DNA of 64,000 nt from assembly GCA_963725615.1 (NCBI GenBank), contig CAVRZO010000008.1:25793-89792 (forward strand), read 5' to 3'. Origin of the DNA: JAIQFF01 sp963725615. GTDB lineage: Bacteria > Acidobacteriota > Terriglobia > Terriglobales > Acidobacteriaceae. The position numbers were made by a program, and so were the translations under genes. Positions 1 through 7,019 of the stretch are shown piece by piece; the first letter of the stretch is position 1, and each line of letters starts with the position of its first letter. The notes below the pieces were generated by a model. It made no database searches. It was given only the letters and a program-made list of their open reading frames with translations, and was not told where the DNA came from.

Positions 1-711
1 CCCCCGGTAAGCGTAGTCAGTATCCTTCGCGGCCAGCGTGTTGCCGAAGTCGGGCAAGGTGTGCAGCCACGGGCTGTTCACTTTCTCGACCAGCGAGACC
101 AGAAAGAACGGGTCTTCGCTGACCGCATTGTCATTCTCGAGGGAGACGACGATATTCCTGACCGATGCGTACTCGACTACTCGCGCCAGACTCTCGGCGG
201 TGCGATCCAGGTCCGGCTTCGAGTCTTTTGCCGGAGGAAGATTGGTGCGAATGCCCGGCGAACCGGTGGCGACAGCGTTGTCCACCCACTTTTTGCTGAA
301 GGCGATCGCCCGTTCACGCTCGGCGCGGTCCAGCGCATAGGGGCTATGCTCCCCGTCCACTGCAATGTTCACCACCGTTGATCTCCCTTTTTCCACGGCC
401 GCGCGAAACTGCTCCAGATATTTCGGATCGGTCGAAGGAAAGTGTGCGGACCAGGGCTCGATCTTGTTGATCTGGAACTTCTCCACGGCGTGGGCGGCGA
501 AGTCTTTGAGGTCCATGGGATATGCCGCTTTGCACTCCGCTCCGGCGATGAACTTCCGGAAAGGGTATGAGGCGATGGCGATGCGGTCTCGCGGTTTCGA
601 TGGGAAATACAGATCGGGAGCAGAGCTGGCGTGGGCGAAAGCCGGTCCTAGCCATACTCCAACCGTGGCGGTCGCGGATTGCTCAAGGAATCGTCTTCGA
701 GTCGTCGGCAA
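1..711 (-). CDS. Exported sugar phosphate isomerase/epimerase-like protein (3' end off the left edge)
   Basis: Reading the minus strand from a TTG gives 237 open codons to the window edge. The N-terminus is a twin-arginine signal (TTRRRFLEQSATATVGVWLG), so the protein is probably exported folded by Tat. The mature part resembles the xylose-isomerase-like TIM barrel family: RIAIASYPF at the first strand, NKIEPWSAHF, and IVVSLEND followed by LHTLPDFGN, which matches the strand carrying metal-binding Glu/Asp in this fold. There is no ATG in the usual position; TTG at 711 is the best start, with CTG at 720 and GTG at 780 as alternatives, the last lying in a repeat. The family includes Tat-exported sugar isomerases/epimerases of unknown substrate. 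The C-terminal portion is outside the window. Confidence 0.75.
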   Translation of the reverse strand, partial: MPTTRRRFLEQSATATVGVWLGPAFAHASSAPDLYFPSKPRDRIAIASYPFRKFIAGAECKAAYPMDLKDFAAHAVEKFQINKIEPWSAHFPSTDPKYLEQFRAAVEKGRSTVVNIAVDGEHSPYALDRAERERAIAFSKKWVDNAVATGSPGIRTNLPPAKDSKPDLDRTAESLARVVEYASVRNIVVSLENDNAVSEDPFFLVSLVEKVNSPWLHTLPDFGNTLAAKDTDYAYRG

Positions 712-754
712 GTTGGTCAGTCTAGCACGGTCGAGCTTGCCGTAGCGCCCAGCA

Positions 755-773
755 CGCGGGCGAGTCGCCCGCG
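755..773. repeat. 19-bp palindrome CGCGGGCGAGTCGCCCGCG
   Basis: Perfect inverted repeat around a central G. The same palindrome, with C at the centre, recurs at 1392-1410, so the two copies bracket the sulfotransferase gene. A related hairpin lies at about 17331-17348. It can form a very stable GC-rich stem and probably belongs to a dispersed intergenic repeat family. Confidence 0.7.
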
Positions 774-808
774 TCCACACGAGCGCCTCACCATTTACTA
801 TTGGGACC

Positions 809-1372
809 ATGATCACCATTGTCTCCGGGCTGCCCCGCTCCGGCACTTCGCTCATGATGCAGATGCTGGCTGCGGGCGGCATGCCCATCCTCTCGGACGG
901 CGAACGCCGGGCTGACGTTGATAACCCGCGGGGCTATCTGGAATGGGAACGCATTAAGCAGTTGCCCAAGGACCCGGGCTGCATTGCGGAAGCGGAGGGC
1001 AAGGCGGTGAAAGTGATTTCCCAACTTCTGCTTTCGCTTCCAGCACAGCATGAGTATCGTGTCATCTTCATGCAACGTCCTTTGCCGGAAGTGATGGCGT
1101 CACAGGACGAGATGCTCCGCCGGCGAGGAAATTTTGATCCGGGCGAGGACAATTCCGTGGTGGCACGGGCGTTTCAGGGCCACCTGTCCGACGTCTATGG
1201 CTGGCTCAATGGCAAACCCCACGTAAGAGTGAACCGCGTTCAATATCACGCTGTGCTACGCGAGCCTAAAGAGACCGCAGAGAGCGTTGCAACGTTTTTG
1301 GAAGTCCCGCTCGATGTCGAGGCCATGGCAAAGCAGGTAGACGGAACTCTGTACCGGCAACGCCGCAAGTAG
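809..1372 (+). CDS. Sulfotransferase family protein
   Basis: A 187-residue protein beginning MITIVSGLPRSGTSLMMQML. The G-L-P-R-S-G-T-S segment at residues 6-13 is the 5'-phosphosulfate-binding loop of PAPS-dependent sulfotransferases. The later YRVIFMQRPLPEVMASQ matches the 3'-phosphate-binding segment (arginine followed by a serine-containing helix). A sulfuryl-transfer reaction from PAPS is therefore likely, but the acceptor cannot be predicted. It is shorter than many family members (250-300 residues). The start ATG has a modest GGGA upstream. It stands alone, divergent from the Tat-exported protein and flanked on both sides by identical palindromes. Confidence 0.75.
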   Translation: MITIVSGLPRSGTSLMMQMLAAGGMPILSDGERRADVDNPRGYLEWERIKQLPKDPGCIAEAEGKAVKVISQLLLSLPAQHEYRVIFMQRPLPEVMASQDEMLRRRGNFDPGEDNSVVARAFQGHLSDVYGWLNGKPHVRVNRVQYHAVLREPKETAESVATFLEVPLDVEAMAKQVDGTLYRQRRK

Positions 1373-1391
1373 TTATTCGTGCACGCGTGGT

Positions 1392-1410
1392 CGCGGGCGA
1401 CTCGCCCGCG
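1392..1410. repeat. 19-bp palindrome, second copy
   Basis: CGCGGGCGACTCGCCCGCG, identical to the copy at 755-773 except for the central base. It lies just beyond the sulfotransferase stop, between convergent genes, where it could act as a transcript-end hairpin. No T-tract follows, so it is not a classical terminator. Confidence 0.65.
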
Positions 1411-1416
1411 AAAGCC

Positions 1417-1953
1417 TCAAGTCTTGCCGGGTGGCAACTGAAAACCAATCCCGCGCTTTGACGGTCGCTCCGGAACCATGAGTTCCTTGATGGCTTCAAT
1501 GATGTCCTGAATCGCGGTGTCATGGGTCTCCAGGCGGCGATCCAATTCGTTTATCTTGGCTGCGAGCTGGCGGTTTTTGGCCACCATTTCGCGCATGCGC
1601 ACGAAGGCGCGGACGACGAAGACGCTCATCTCGATGGCCCGCTTCGAATTGAGCACGGTTGCAGCCATGATCGCGCCGTGTTCGGTGAAGGCATAAGGTG
1701 GATAGCGGCGGCCACCGCGGCCTTTCTTTGAGATCACAATTTGTGATCTCAAAGCTTCGTCTTCTTTGGCCGTAAGCTGGAATGTGAAATCTGTCGGAAA
1801 CCGGTCCCGATTGCGTTTTATCTGCTGGTTTAGCTGTCTGACTGGGACGCCGTAGAGCTCGGCGAGGTCGCTATCGAGAATGACCCTCTGGTGGCGAAGG
1901 AAAAGGATTCGCGATTCTACCGGTATTGCGAGATGGGACGGGCGTTTTGACAT
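1417..1953 (-). CDS. ORF6N domain-containing DNA-binding protein
   Basis: The ORF6N domain covers roughly the first 100 residues: VESRILFLRHQRVILDSDLA, then ELYGVPVRQLNQQIKRNRDR and YAFTEHGAIMAATVLNS. A coiled-coil-like tail (KNRQLAAKINELDRRLETHD) follows. ORF6N/KilA-N proteins are common on phages and as chromosomal singletons; they are presumed DNA-binding, with unclear roles. The start used is the ATG giving MSKRPSHL, directly before the domain. An in-frame ATG at 2013 has an AGGA ribosome site, and the frame stays open to 2052. With the short start, two palindromes at 1984-2046 lie upstream of the gene; with the long ones they are translated. A third palindrome lies inside the coding region. 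Confidence 0.8.
   Translation of the reverse strand: MSKRPSHLAIPVESRILFLRHQRVILDSDLAELYGVPVRQLNQQIKRNRDRFPTDFTFQLTAKEDEALRSQIVISKKGRGGRRYPPYAFTEHGAIMAATVLNSKRAIEMSVFVVRAFVRMREMVAKNRQLAAKINELDRRLETHDTAIQDIIEAIKELMVPERPSKRGIGFQLPPGKT
1726..1754. promoter_or_regulatory. 29-bp perfect palindrome inside the ORF6N gene
   Basis: Left arm CTTTGAGATCACAA, central T at 1740, right arm the exact reverse complement. On the minus strand it encodes ALRSQIVISK, a segment that looks characteristic of this family. Its core matches the two palindromes in front of the gene, so it may be an internal operator, or a coding palindrome shared with the operators. Confidence 0.5.
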
Positions 1954-1983
1954 GAGACCCGGGGAGAGTATACAGCGCGGTTC

Positions 1984-2046
1984 GAGGTCGCAAATTGCGA
2001 CCTCAAGATTCATAGGGTCCTGTTTGAGGTTGCAATTTGTGACCTC
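1984..2046. promoter_or_regulatory. Two palindromic sites upstream of the ORF6N gene
   Basis: Site 1 (1984-2004) has arms GAGGTCGCAA and TTGCGACCTC around a central A and is perfect. Site 2 (2026-2046) has GAGGTTGCAA and TTGTGACCTC around a T, with two arm mismatches; its outer TTT and AAA flanks extend the symmetry. The centres are 42 bp apart, four helical turns, which suits cooperative binding on one DNA face. They are probably operators for the ORF6N protein itself. This is inference. Confidence 0.5.
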
Positions 2047-2120
2047 AAACATTTTGCCGATTGGGAGTTATGACAAGGTGCAAGCAGGCGGGAGAGGGCG
2101 CCCGCCCCACGACGACCAGA

Positions 2121-3920
2121 CTACGTGATGCTTACTTCAGTGTAGGTTCCGAACACTTCGCGGAGGGCTTCGCAGATTTCGCCGACCGTGGCATAGGCTC
2201 GTACCGCATCGACGATGTAAGGCATGGTATTGGCCGGGGAGATGTCTCCGTTGGCTGACTGTCGCGGCTCCTGGGCCGCGGCTTTCTTCAAAGCATCCAA
2301 ACGCCGTCGAACTTCCTCATTAGACCGGCGTGCACGCAAGGATTTCAGTTTCGCCGATTGTTGCCGAGCCACGCTTTCATCAATGTAGAGAGTGTGCAGC
2401 GGCTCTTCTTCGATCACAAATTCGTTCGCGCCCACGATGATCTTTTCTTTGGCTTCAGCGGCACGCTGGTATTGGTACGAGGCCTCGGCGACTTCCTTCT
2501 GCGGATATCCGCGCTCGATGGCTTTGACCATGCCACCCATCGCATCCAGCTTGCCGAAATAGTCGAACGCGCCTTTTTCCATAGCGAGCGTCAAGTTCTC
2601 AAGAAAATACGACCCGCCCAGAGGATCGACGGTCTGCGTCACTCCGGATTCGTAGGCGATGATCTGCTGGGTGCGCAGCGCGATGCGCGCCGCTTCTTCG
2701 GTGGGCAGCGCCAGGGCTTCATCGTAGGAATCCGTGTGCAGCGATTGAGTACCGCCCAGCACCGCAGCCATGGCCTGCAGCGCCACGCGGGCGATGTTGT
2801 TCATGGGTTGCTGCGCCGGCAACGACACTCCCGCGGTCTGGGTGTGAAAACGCAGCAACCAGCTACGCTGGTTCTTCGCTTTGAAGCGGTCCTGCATTAC
2901 CTGATACCAGATCTTGCGTGCGGCGCGGTACTTTGCGATCTCCTCGAAGAAATCATTGTGGGCGTTGAAGAAGAAGCTGAGCCGCGGGCCGAAGTCGTCC
3001 ACATCCAGGCCTCGCCTCTGGGCCCACTCCACATATTCGACGCCGTCATACAGGGTGAAAGCCAGTTCCTGCAGCGCGGTTGAGCCTGCTTCCCGGATGT
3101 GGTATCCGCTGATGGAAATGGTATTGAACTTCGGCGTGAATCTGGAGCCGAACTCGAAGGTGTCTACCACCAGGCGCATCGAGGGCGCCGGGGGATAGAT
3201 GTATTCCTTCTGCGCGATGTACTCCTTGAGGATGTCATTCTGCAGTGTTCCGGAGATTTTCTTCCAGTCCGCGCCCTGCTTTTCGGCGACGACCAAGTAC
3301 ATCGCCCAGAGCACTGATGCGGGCGAATTGATGGTCATCGAGACCGTGGTCTTTTCCAGGGGGATGCCACCGAACAGAATCTCCATATCCTCGAGCGAAT
3401 CGATGGCGACGCCGCACTTGCCGACTTCACCTTCGCTCGCGGGATGATCGGAGTCATAACCCATGAGCGTGGGGAGATCGAAGGCCACCGACAGTCCGCT
3501 GCCGCCGCTTTCCAGCAGGTATTTGTAACGCTGGTTGGTTTCTTCCGGCGAGGCGAAGCCGGAGAATTGCCGCATGGTAAAAAGTTTGCCGCGGTACCCA
3601 CTGGCGTGAATGCCGCGGGTGAAGGGCGGCTGCCCGGGGTAGCCCAGATATTTTTCGGCGCTCCAGTCTTCGGGCAGATCGGCTTGGGTGTAGAGGCGGC
3701 GAACCGGCGTGCCGGATATCGTGGTAAAGCGGGCGGGGCCGTGCTCGTCCCGATTGATGCCGGTGTTTGCCCCGATCGGCTTCTCCGGCGCTTTTTCCAG
3801 GGTCGGAAGAAGAGTCTTCTCCGCCCACTCTTTTTCGCCCGGAGAGGGACGGCGTCCCTCAAACACATCGGCAATCGGGTTTTCGGCGACTGGTGGCTTG
3901 TTCGGGTTCTTATCGGGCAT
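2121..3920 (-). CDS. Acyl-CoA mutase large (substrate-binding) subunit, methylmalonyl/isobutyryl-CoA mutase family
   Basis: About 599 residues covering the TIM-barrel subunit of B12-dependent acyl-CoA mutases. There is no C-terminal cobalamin-binding domain, which must come from a separate small subunit not found in this window. Landmarks are GLSVAFDLPTLMGYDSD, TTVSMTINSPA, GTLQNDILKEYIAQKE, SISGYHIREAG (the conserved active-site His) and GGTQSLHTDSYDEALALPTE. The two residues that separate methylmalonyl- from isobutyryl-CoA mutases (Tyr and Arg in MCM) are Phe in TMRQFSGF and Gln in YIAQKE, as in isobutyryl-CoA mutase. The start used is the ATG of MPDKNPNKPP; in-frame ATGs at 3944 and 3992 are possible and none has a strong ribosome site. 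Confidence 0.9.
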   Translation of the reverse strand: MPDKNPNKPPVAENPIADVFEGRRPSPGEKEWAEKTLLPTLEKAPEKPIGANTGINRDEHGPARFTTISGTPVRRLYTQADLPEDWSAEKYLGYPGQPPFTRGIHASGYRGKLFTMRQFSGFASPEETNQRYKYLLESGGSGLSVAFDLPTLMGYDSDHPASEGEVGKCGVAIDSLEDMEILFGGIPLEKTTVSMTINSPASVLWAMYLVVAEKQGADWKKISGTLQNDILKEYIAQKEYIYPPAPSMRLVVDTFEFGSRFTPKFNTISISGYHIREAGSTALQELAFTLYDGVEYVEWAQRRGLDVDDFGPRLSFFFNAHNDFFEEIAKYRAARKIWYQVMQDRFKAKNQRSWLLRFHTQTAGVSLPAQQPMNNIARVALQAMAAVLGGTQSLHTDSYDEALALPTEEAARIALRTQQIIAYESGVTQTVDPLGGSYFLENLTLAMEKGAFDYFGKLDAMGGMVKAIERGYPQKEVAEASYQYQRAAEAKEKIIVGANEFVIEEEPLHTLYIDESVARQQSAKLKSLRARRSNEEVRRRLDALKKAAAQEPRQSANGDISPANTMPYIVDAVRAYATVGEICEALREVFGTYTEVSIT

Positions 3921-3992
3921 GTTGACCGCGCCTGCTTCGATCATAGAAGAGGGTTGTGCGGCGGGCAAGGTACAAACGTGCCTGTAGCGCAC

Positions 3993-4028
3993 GAGACCAC
4001 GTGGGGACAGCCGCCCCCGGCTGTCCGG
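3993..4028. repeat. Dispersed inverted repeat (ACCACGTGGGGACAGCC family)
   Basis: GGGGACAGCCG, a short C-rich loop, then CGGCTGTCC form a hairpin. The same unit, beginning ACCACGTGGGGACAGCCG, recurs at 11066-11100 and inverted at 11157-11191. The rest of the gap to the permease gene shows no gene. Confidence 0.65.
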
Positions 4029-4185
4029 CAGAGCGGAGAGCTACTCGTTTCCTAAAAGCCTAGTGGCCTGTCGCAGTGAGTTCGTTACTGCGAGTGCAGA
4101 AGGGCGATGCTGTTGATGCCCGAATGCTGGTACATTCGACCGGACAGCCAACGGCAGCTTTGCCTGTAACTCTTGTTCCGCTGCT

Positions 4186-4213
4186 GCACGAGCGGGACGC
4201 TCGCGCCTACATT
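4186..4213. repeat. Dispersed repeat (GCACGAGCG...CTCGCGCCTACATT family)
   Basis: One arm of the family whose complete inverted pair is at 49782-49857; a diverged copy lies at 60805-60835. GAGCG and CGCTC can pair. It sits 3' of the permease gene. Confidence 0.6.
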
Positions 4214-4220
4214 GGACCGA

Positions 4221-6635
4221 TTATGGTCCTACTACTGGCGGGCTGGGTGGTCCGTCGTCGGTCTTCTCGGCCTCTGGCTCAGGCGCAACGGGAGGAAGTA
4301 CGTTGGCCTGGGTAAGTCCGGCGCCCTCGTTTCCTAAAGCCCGCGATGTCACCGTCAGGCCTGACTGTTTGCGCAGCTCTCGCAGAATGTCCTGCCGTTC
4401 GTGGCCGGCGTATTCGCGGGCAAAGCGGGTCAGGGCCTCGGTCAGAATGTCGTGGTGATGCAATGTCTCCAAACCCGGCTCGCGCGTGATGTTCAGCCAC
4501 AGCCGGTGGACAAGATGGACGTCCTCGGTTTTCAACGACGGCGTGTGGGGGCCGATGTGGAAGGTATCAACTTTGAGGTCGGGGTAAACGACCTGGAAAA
4601 TAAATTGCCGCTTCGGCTCGGGCATTGCCTCCCAGGCATGTCCCAGATAAAAAGCCTGCTCCTGGGCGCTCATCTTGCTCGATAGCCCTGAGACCACCGC
4701 GGAAGCTTCCAGATTATTGGCGGTCTGCACGATCGCTGACCACGGGTCGCGCGCCGGCACCACCAGCAGCGACACATGCTTGCCGAAGCCTTCCGCCACC
4801 GCAACCGCACGTGTAAACAATTGCTGCTCGTAGTCGCTGAAGATCTGCTCCGTCGAAAGATCATAGGCCGCGGAGCCGAACTGGCTCACACGTGCAGACA
4901 TGACGACGATGTCCTGCTCCTTGGTATCGATGCGCTCCAGCGCCCACTTCAGGTGGCTGAGCGTGTTGTAATCGCGGACCGTGACCATCACATTCCCGGC
5001 ACGGATCCCCAGACCGGTGCGCTCCACCGTATCGCTTTGCAGCAGCTGGAAGTGTTCCTTCATACGCTGCTCGGCCAGGGCATGCTTGCTCCGGTTCAGC
5101 CGCTCGGAAATGGTGAAGATGAGGAAGAACGCGCCGGCAAAACCGAGGCCCGCAACCGTTGCAATTGACTTGGTAAACAGGTTCAGAATGGCAGTACAAA
5201 GCAGTACCAGGAAGACCGAGAAAAGACCCACCGGTAACTCGTGGCCGGCGATGGTGATGTTGGGCGGCACCTTCCAGCCCCGCTCGCCTTTGTACTTGAC
5301 GCGCAGTACCAGCATGGCCAGGCTATTGAAGGTGAAGCTCCAGATCACTCCGAAGGCGTACGCCTCGCCCAGCAGATAGACGTTGCCGCGGCTCACCAGA
5401 ATGGTAGAAACCTGGAGCAGCACGACCAGGTTGACAATTCGGTAGGTGGTGCCGAACCGCGGATGCGGCTGCCTAAACCAGTCGGTGAGAACGCCGTCTT
5501 CCGAAATGCGGTTGAGCACGCCGTTGGAACCGATGATAGCGGTATTGACTGCGCCCGAAAGGATCAGGAAACCCACCACCACCACGAACGCACGGAAAGC
5601 CAGCCGCAGTAGCAGGGGCCCGTACTGGTACATGGCCAGCCCGGCGATCAGGTTGTCCTTGTAAACCGGGACTCGGACCGAGTCCGGAATAATCATCACG
5701 AACAGAAGCGCCGTGAGTCCGGTAAAAACGAAGCTATAGACCGCGATGATGATCGCCGCCCGCTTCAGGTTCTTCAGCTTGGGATGCGCCAGCTCGCGGT
5801 TGACCTGGGCGAGCGACTCCTCGCCGCTCATGGCCAGCACGGAGTGTCCGAAGGCGATCAAGATGCCGAGTATGGCGAACTTGGAAGCCAGCCCGTGCGC
5901 CAGATCGGTGTGTTTCAAAAAGCCCAGGGCTTCTTCGCTGAACTTCAGACTGTCGGCGGTGGGCAGCGGCACGGACTGGTATCCCTGCTTCAGCAGGGTC
6001 AGCGCCGACCAGCCCAGAAGGATGACCACCATCACCGTGGTGATCTGCATTACCCGCAACGCCTTTTCGCTGGATTCCTGGATGCCCTTGGTGTTCTGCC
6101 ACCAGAAGTAAGTAGTCACGAGCAGAGCAAAGATGACCGAGGTCCAGTTGACGTCAACGTGCGGCGTCCCGTGAAACATGTTGTGCAGGGCGCGCGGAAT
6201 CCAGCCGTGAGCTTCGGCTGTGGCGAAGGTGTCGTTGATCAGTCCGGCGATGTATTGCCCGGCGGAAACCCCGGAAATCGGCCCGGTCAGGATGTAATCG
6301 AACATCAGGGCCGACACGCTGATCTTGGCCAGGGTACCGCCCAGCGCTTCTTTGACCACGCGGTAAACGCCCCCGCGGACGAACATGGAGCAACTTTCCA
6401 CGTAAACAGCGCGGACGGCGAAGGAGAACAGCATCACCGCCACAATGAACCAGGGGGCAGATTTTCCGATGGCCTGCTCGGCGATACCCGCGGCATAGAA
6501 TGCGGACGACCCGAGATCGTTCAACACGATGGCCGCCGCTCGCCAGTACGAGATAAACGTCAGCATTACTGACGTCGCGACCACGATGCGAACGCGGCTA
6601 CTGGTTGAGTCCGCGGGTTGTGGAGGGGATGCCAT
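4221..6635 (-). CDS. APC-superfamily amino acid permease with C-terminal cytoplasmic domain
   Basis: An integral membrane transporter of about 804 residues. The first 500 or so contain about twelve hydrophobic segments (for example APWFIVAVMLFSFAVRAVYV and LLLRLAFRAFVVVVGFLILS) with the APC-type unwound first helix near LNDLGSSAFYAAGIAEQAIG. A 270-residue soluble tail follows (VMVTVRDYNTLSHLKWALER and VVMSARVSQFGSAAYDLS), resembling a universal-stress-protein-like regulatory domain as in some bacterial APC transporters. The substrate is unknown; amino acids or a similar solute are inferred from the family. The start chosen gives MASPPQPADS; the frame is open 11 codons further. It appears monocistronic. 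Confidence 0.8.
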   Translation of the reverse strand: MASPPQPADSTSSRVRIVVATSVMLTFISYWRAAAIVLNDLGSSAFYAAGIAEQAIGKSAPWFIVAVMLFSFAVRAVYVESCSMFVRGGVYRVVKEALGGTLAKISVSALMFDYILTGPISGVSAGQYIAGLINDTFATAEAHGWIPRALHNMFHGTPHVDVNWTSVIFALLVTTYFWWQNTKGIQESSEKALRVMQITTVMVVILLGWSALTLLKQGYQSVPLPTADSLKFSEEALGFLKHTDLAHGLASKFAILGILIAFGHSVLAMSGEESLAQVNRELAHPKLKNLKRAAIIIAVYSFVFTGLTALLFVMIIPDSVRVPVYKDNLIAGLAMYQYGPLLLRLAFRAFVVVVGFLILSGAVNTAIIGSNGVLNRISEDGVLTDWFRQPHPRFGTTYRIVNLVVLLQVSTILVSRGNVYLLGEAYAFGVIWSFTFNSLAMLVLRVKYKGERGWKVPPNITIAGHELPVGLFSVFLVLLCTAILNLFTKSIATVAGLGFAGAFFLIFTISERLNRSKHALAEQRMKEHFQLLQSDTVERTGLGIRAGNVMVTVRDYNTLSHLKWALERIDTKEQDIVVMSARVSQFGSAAYDLSTEQIFSDYEQQLFTRAVAVAEGFGKHVSLLVVPARDPWSAIVQTANNLEASAVVSGLSSKMSAQEQAFYLGHAWEAMPEPKRQFIFQVVYPDLKVDTFHIGPHTPSLKTEDVHLVHRLWLNITREPGLETLHHHDILTEALTRFAREYAGHERQDILRELRKQSGLTVTSRALGNEGAGLTQANVLPPVAPEPEAEKTDDGPPSPPVVGP

Positions 6636-6824
6636 CGCGAGGCGGGCTAGCCGATGTGCGCGCTGCAATCGTCGCCATCCGGCGGCGGGTCATAAACAAC
6701 GCTTATAAACTGTAGCAGAAGAATTCTATCCCTGAGGAGAAGCCCCATACGAGCCCCACATCTTAGTTCATCGAGCAAGTGTGGCGTGGATCGAAAAATC
6801 GAATATACCCAATCGGTGTAGGGC

Positions 6825-7002
6825 CAGACCTCGGACGTCGGACTTCAGACCTCGGACCCTGGACCTGTAGACACTGCCGAACATGTGAAGGCTCCCTTTC
6901 GTGCAGCCTGGGACTGGAGTCCGGAGTTTGAGGTTCGAGGTTTGAGTCCGAAGTCGGAGGTCTGGGGTCCAAAGTCTGAGGTCCGACGTCCGAAGTCCGA
7001 CG
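6825..7002. repeat. Degenerate GTCCGAAGT-type low-complexity repeat with inverted arms
   Basis: Between 6825 and 6868 the sequence is built of TCGGAC, TTCAGACC and CTGGACC units. Between 6914 and 7002 it is built of the complementary units GTCCGAAGTC, GGAGGTCTGGG and GTCCGACGTCC. The two stretches are imperfect inverted repeats of each other, so the segment can fold into a long hairpin. It overlaps the over-long open frame in front of lnt, which argues that frame is not translated there. Confidence 0.6.
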
Positions 7003-7019
7003 TTTGTTATGCTTGCAGC

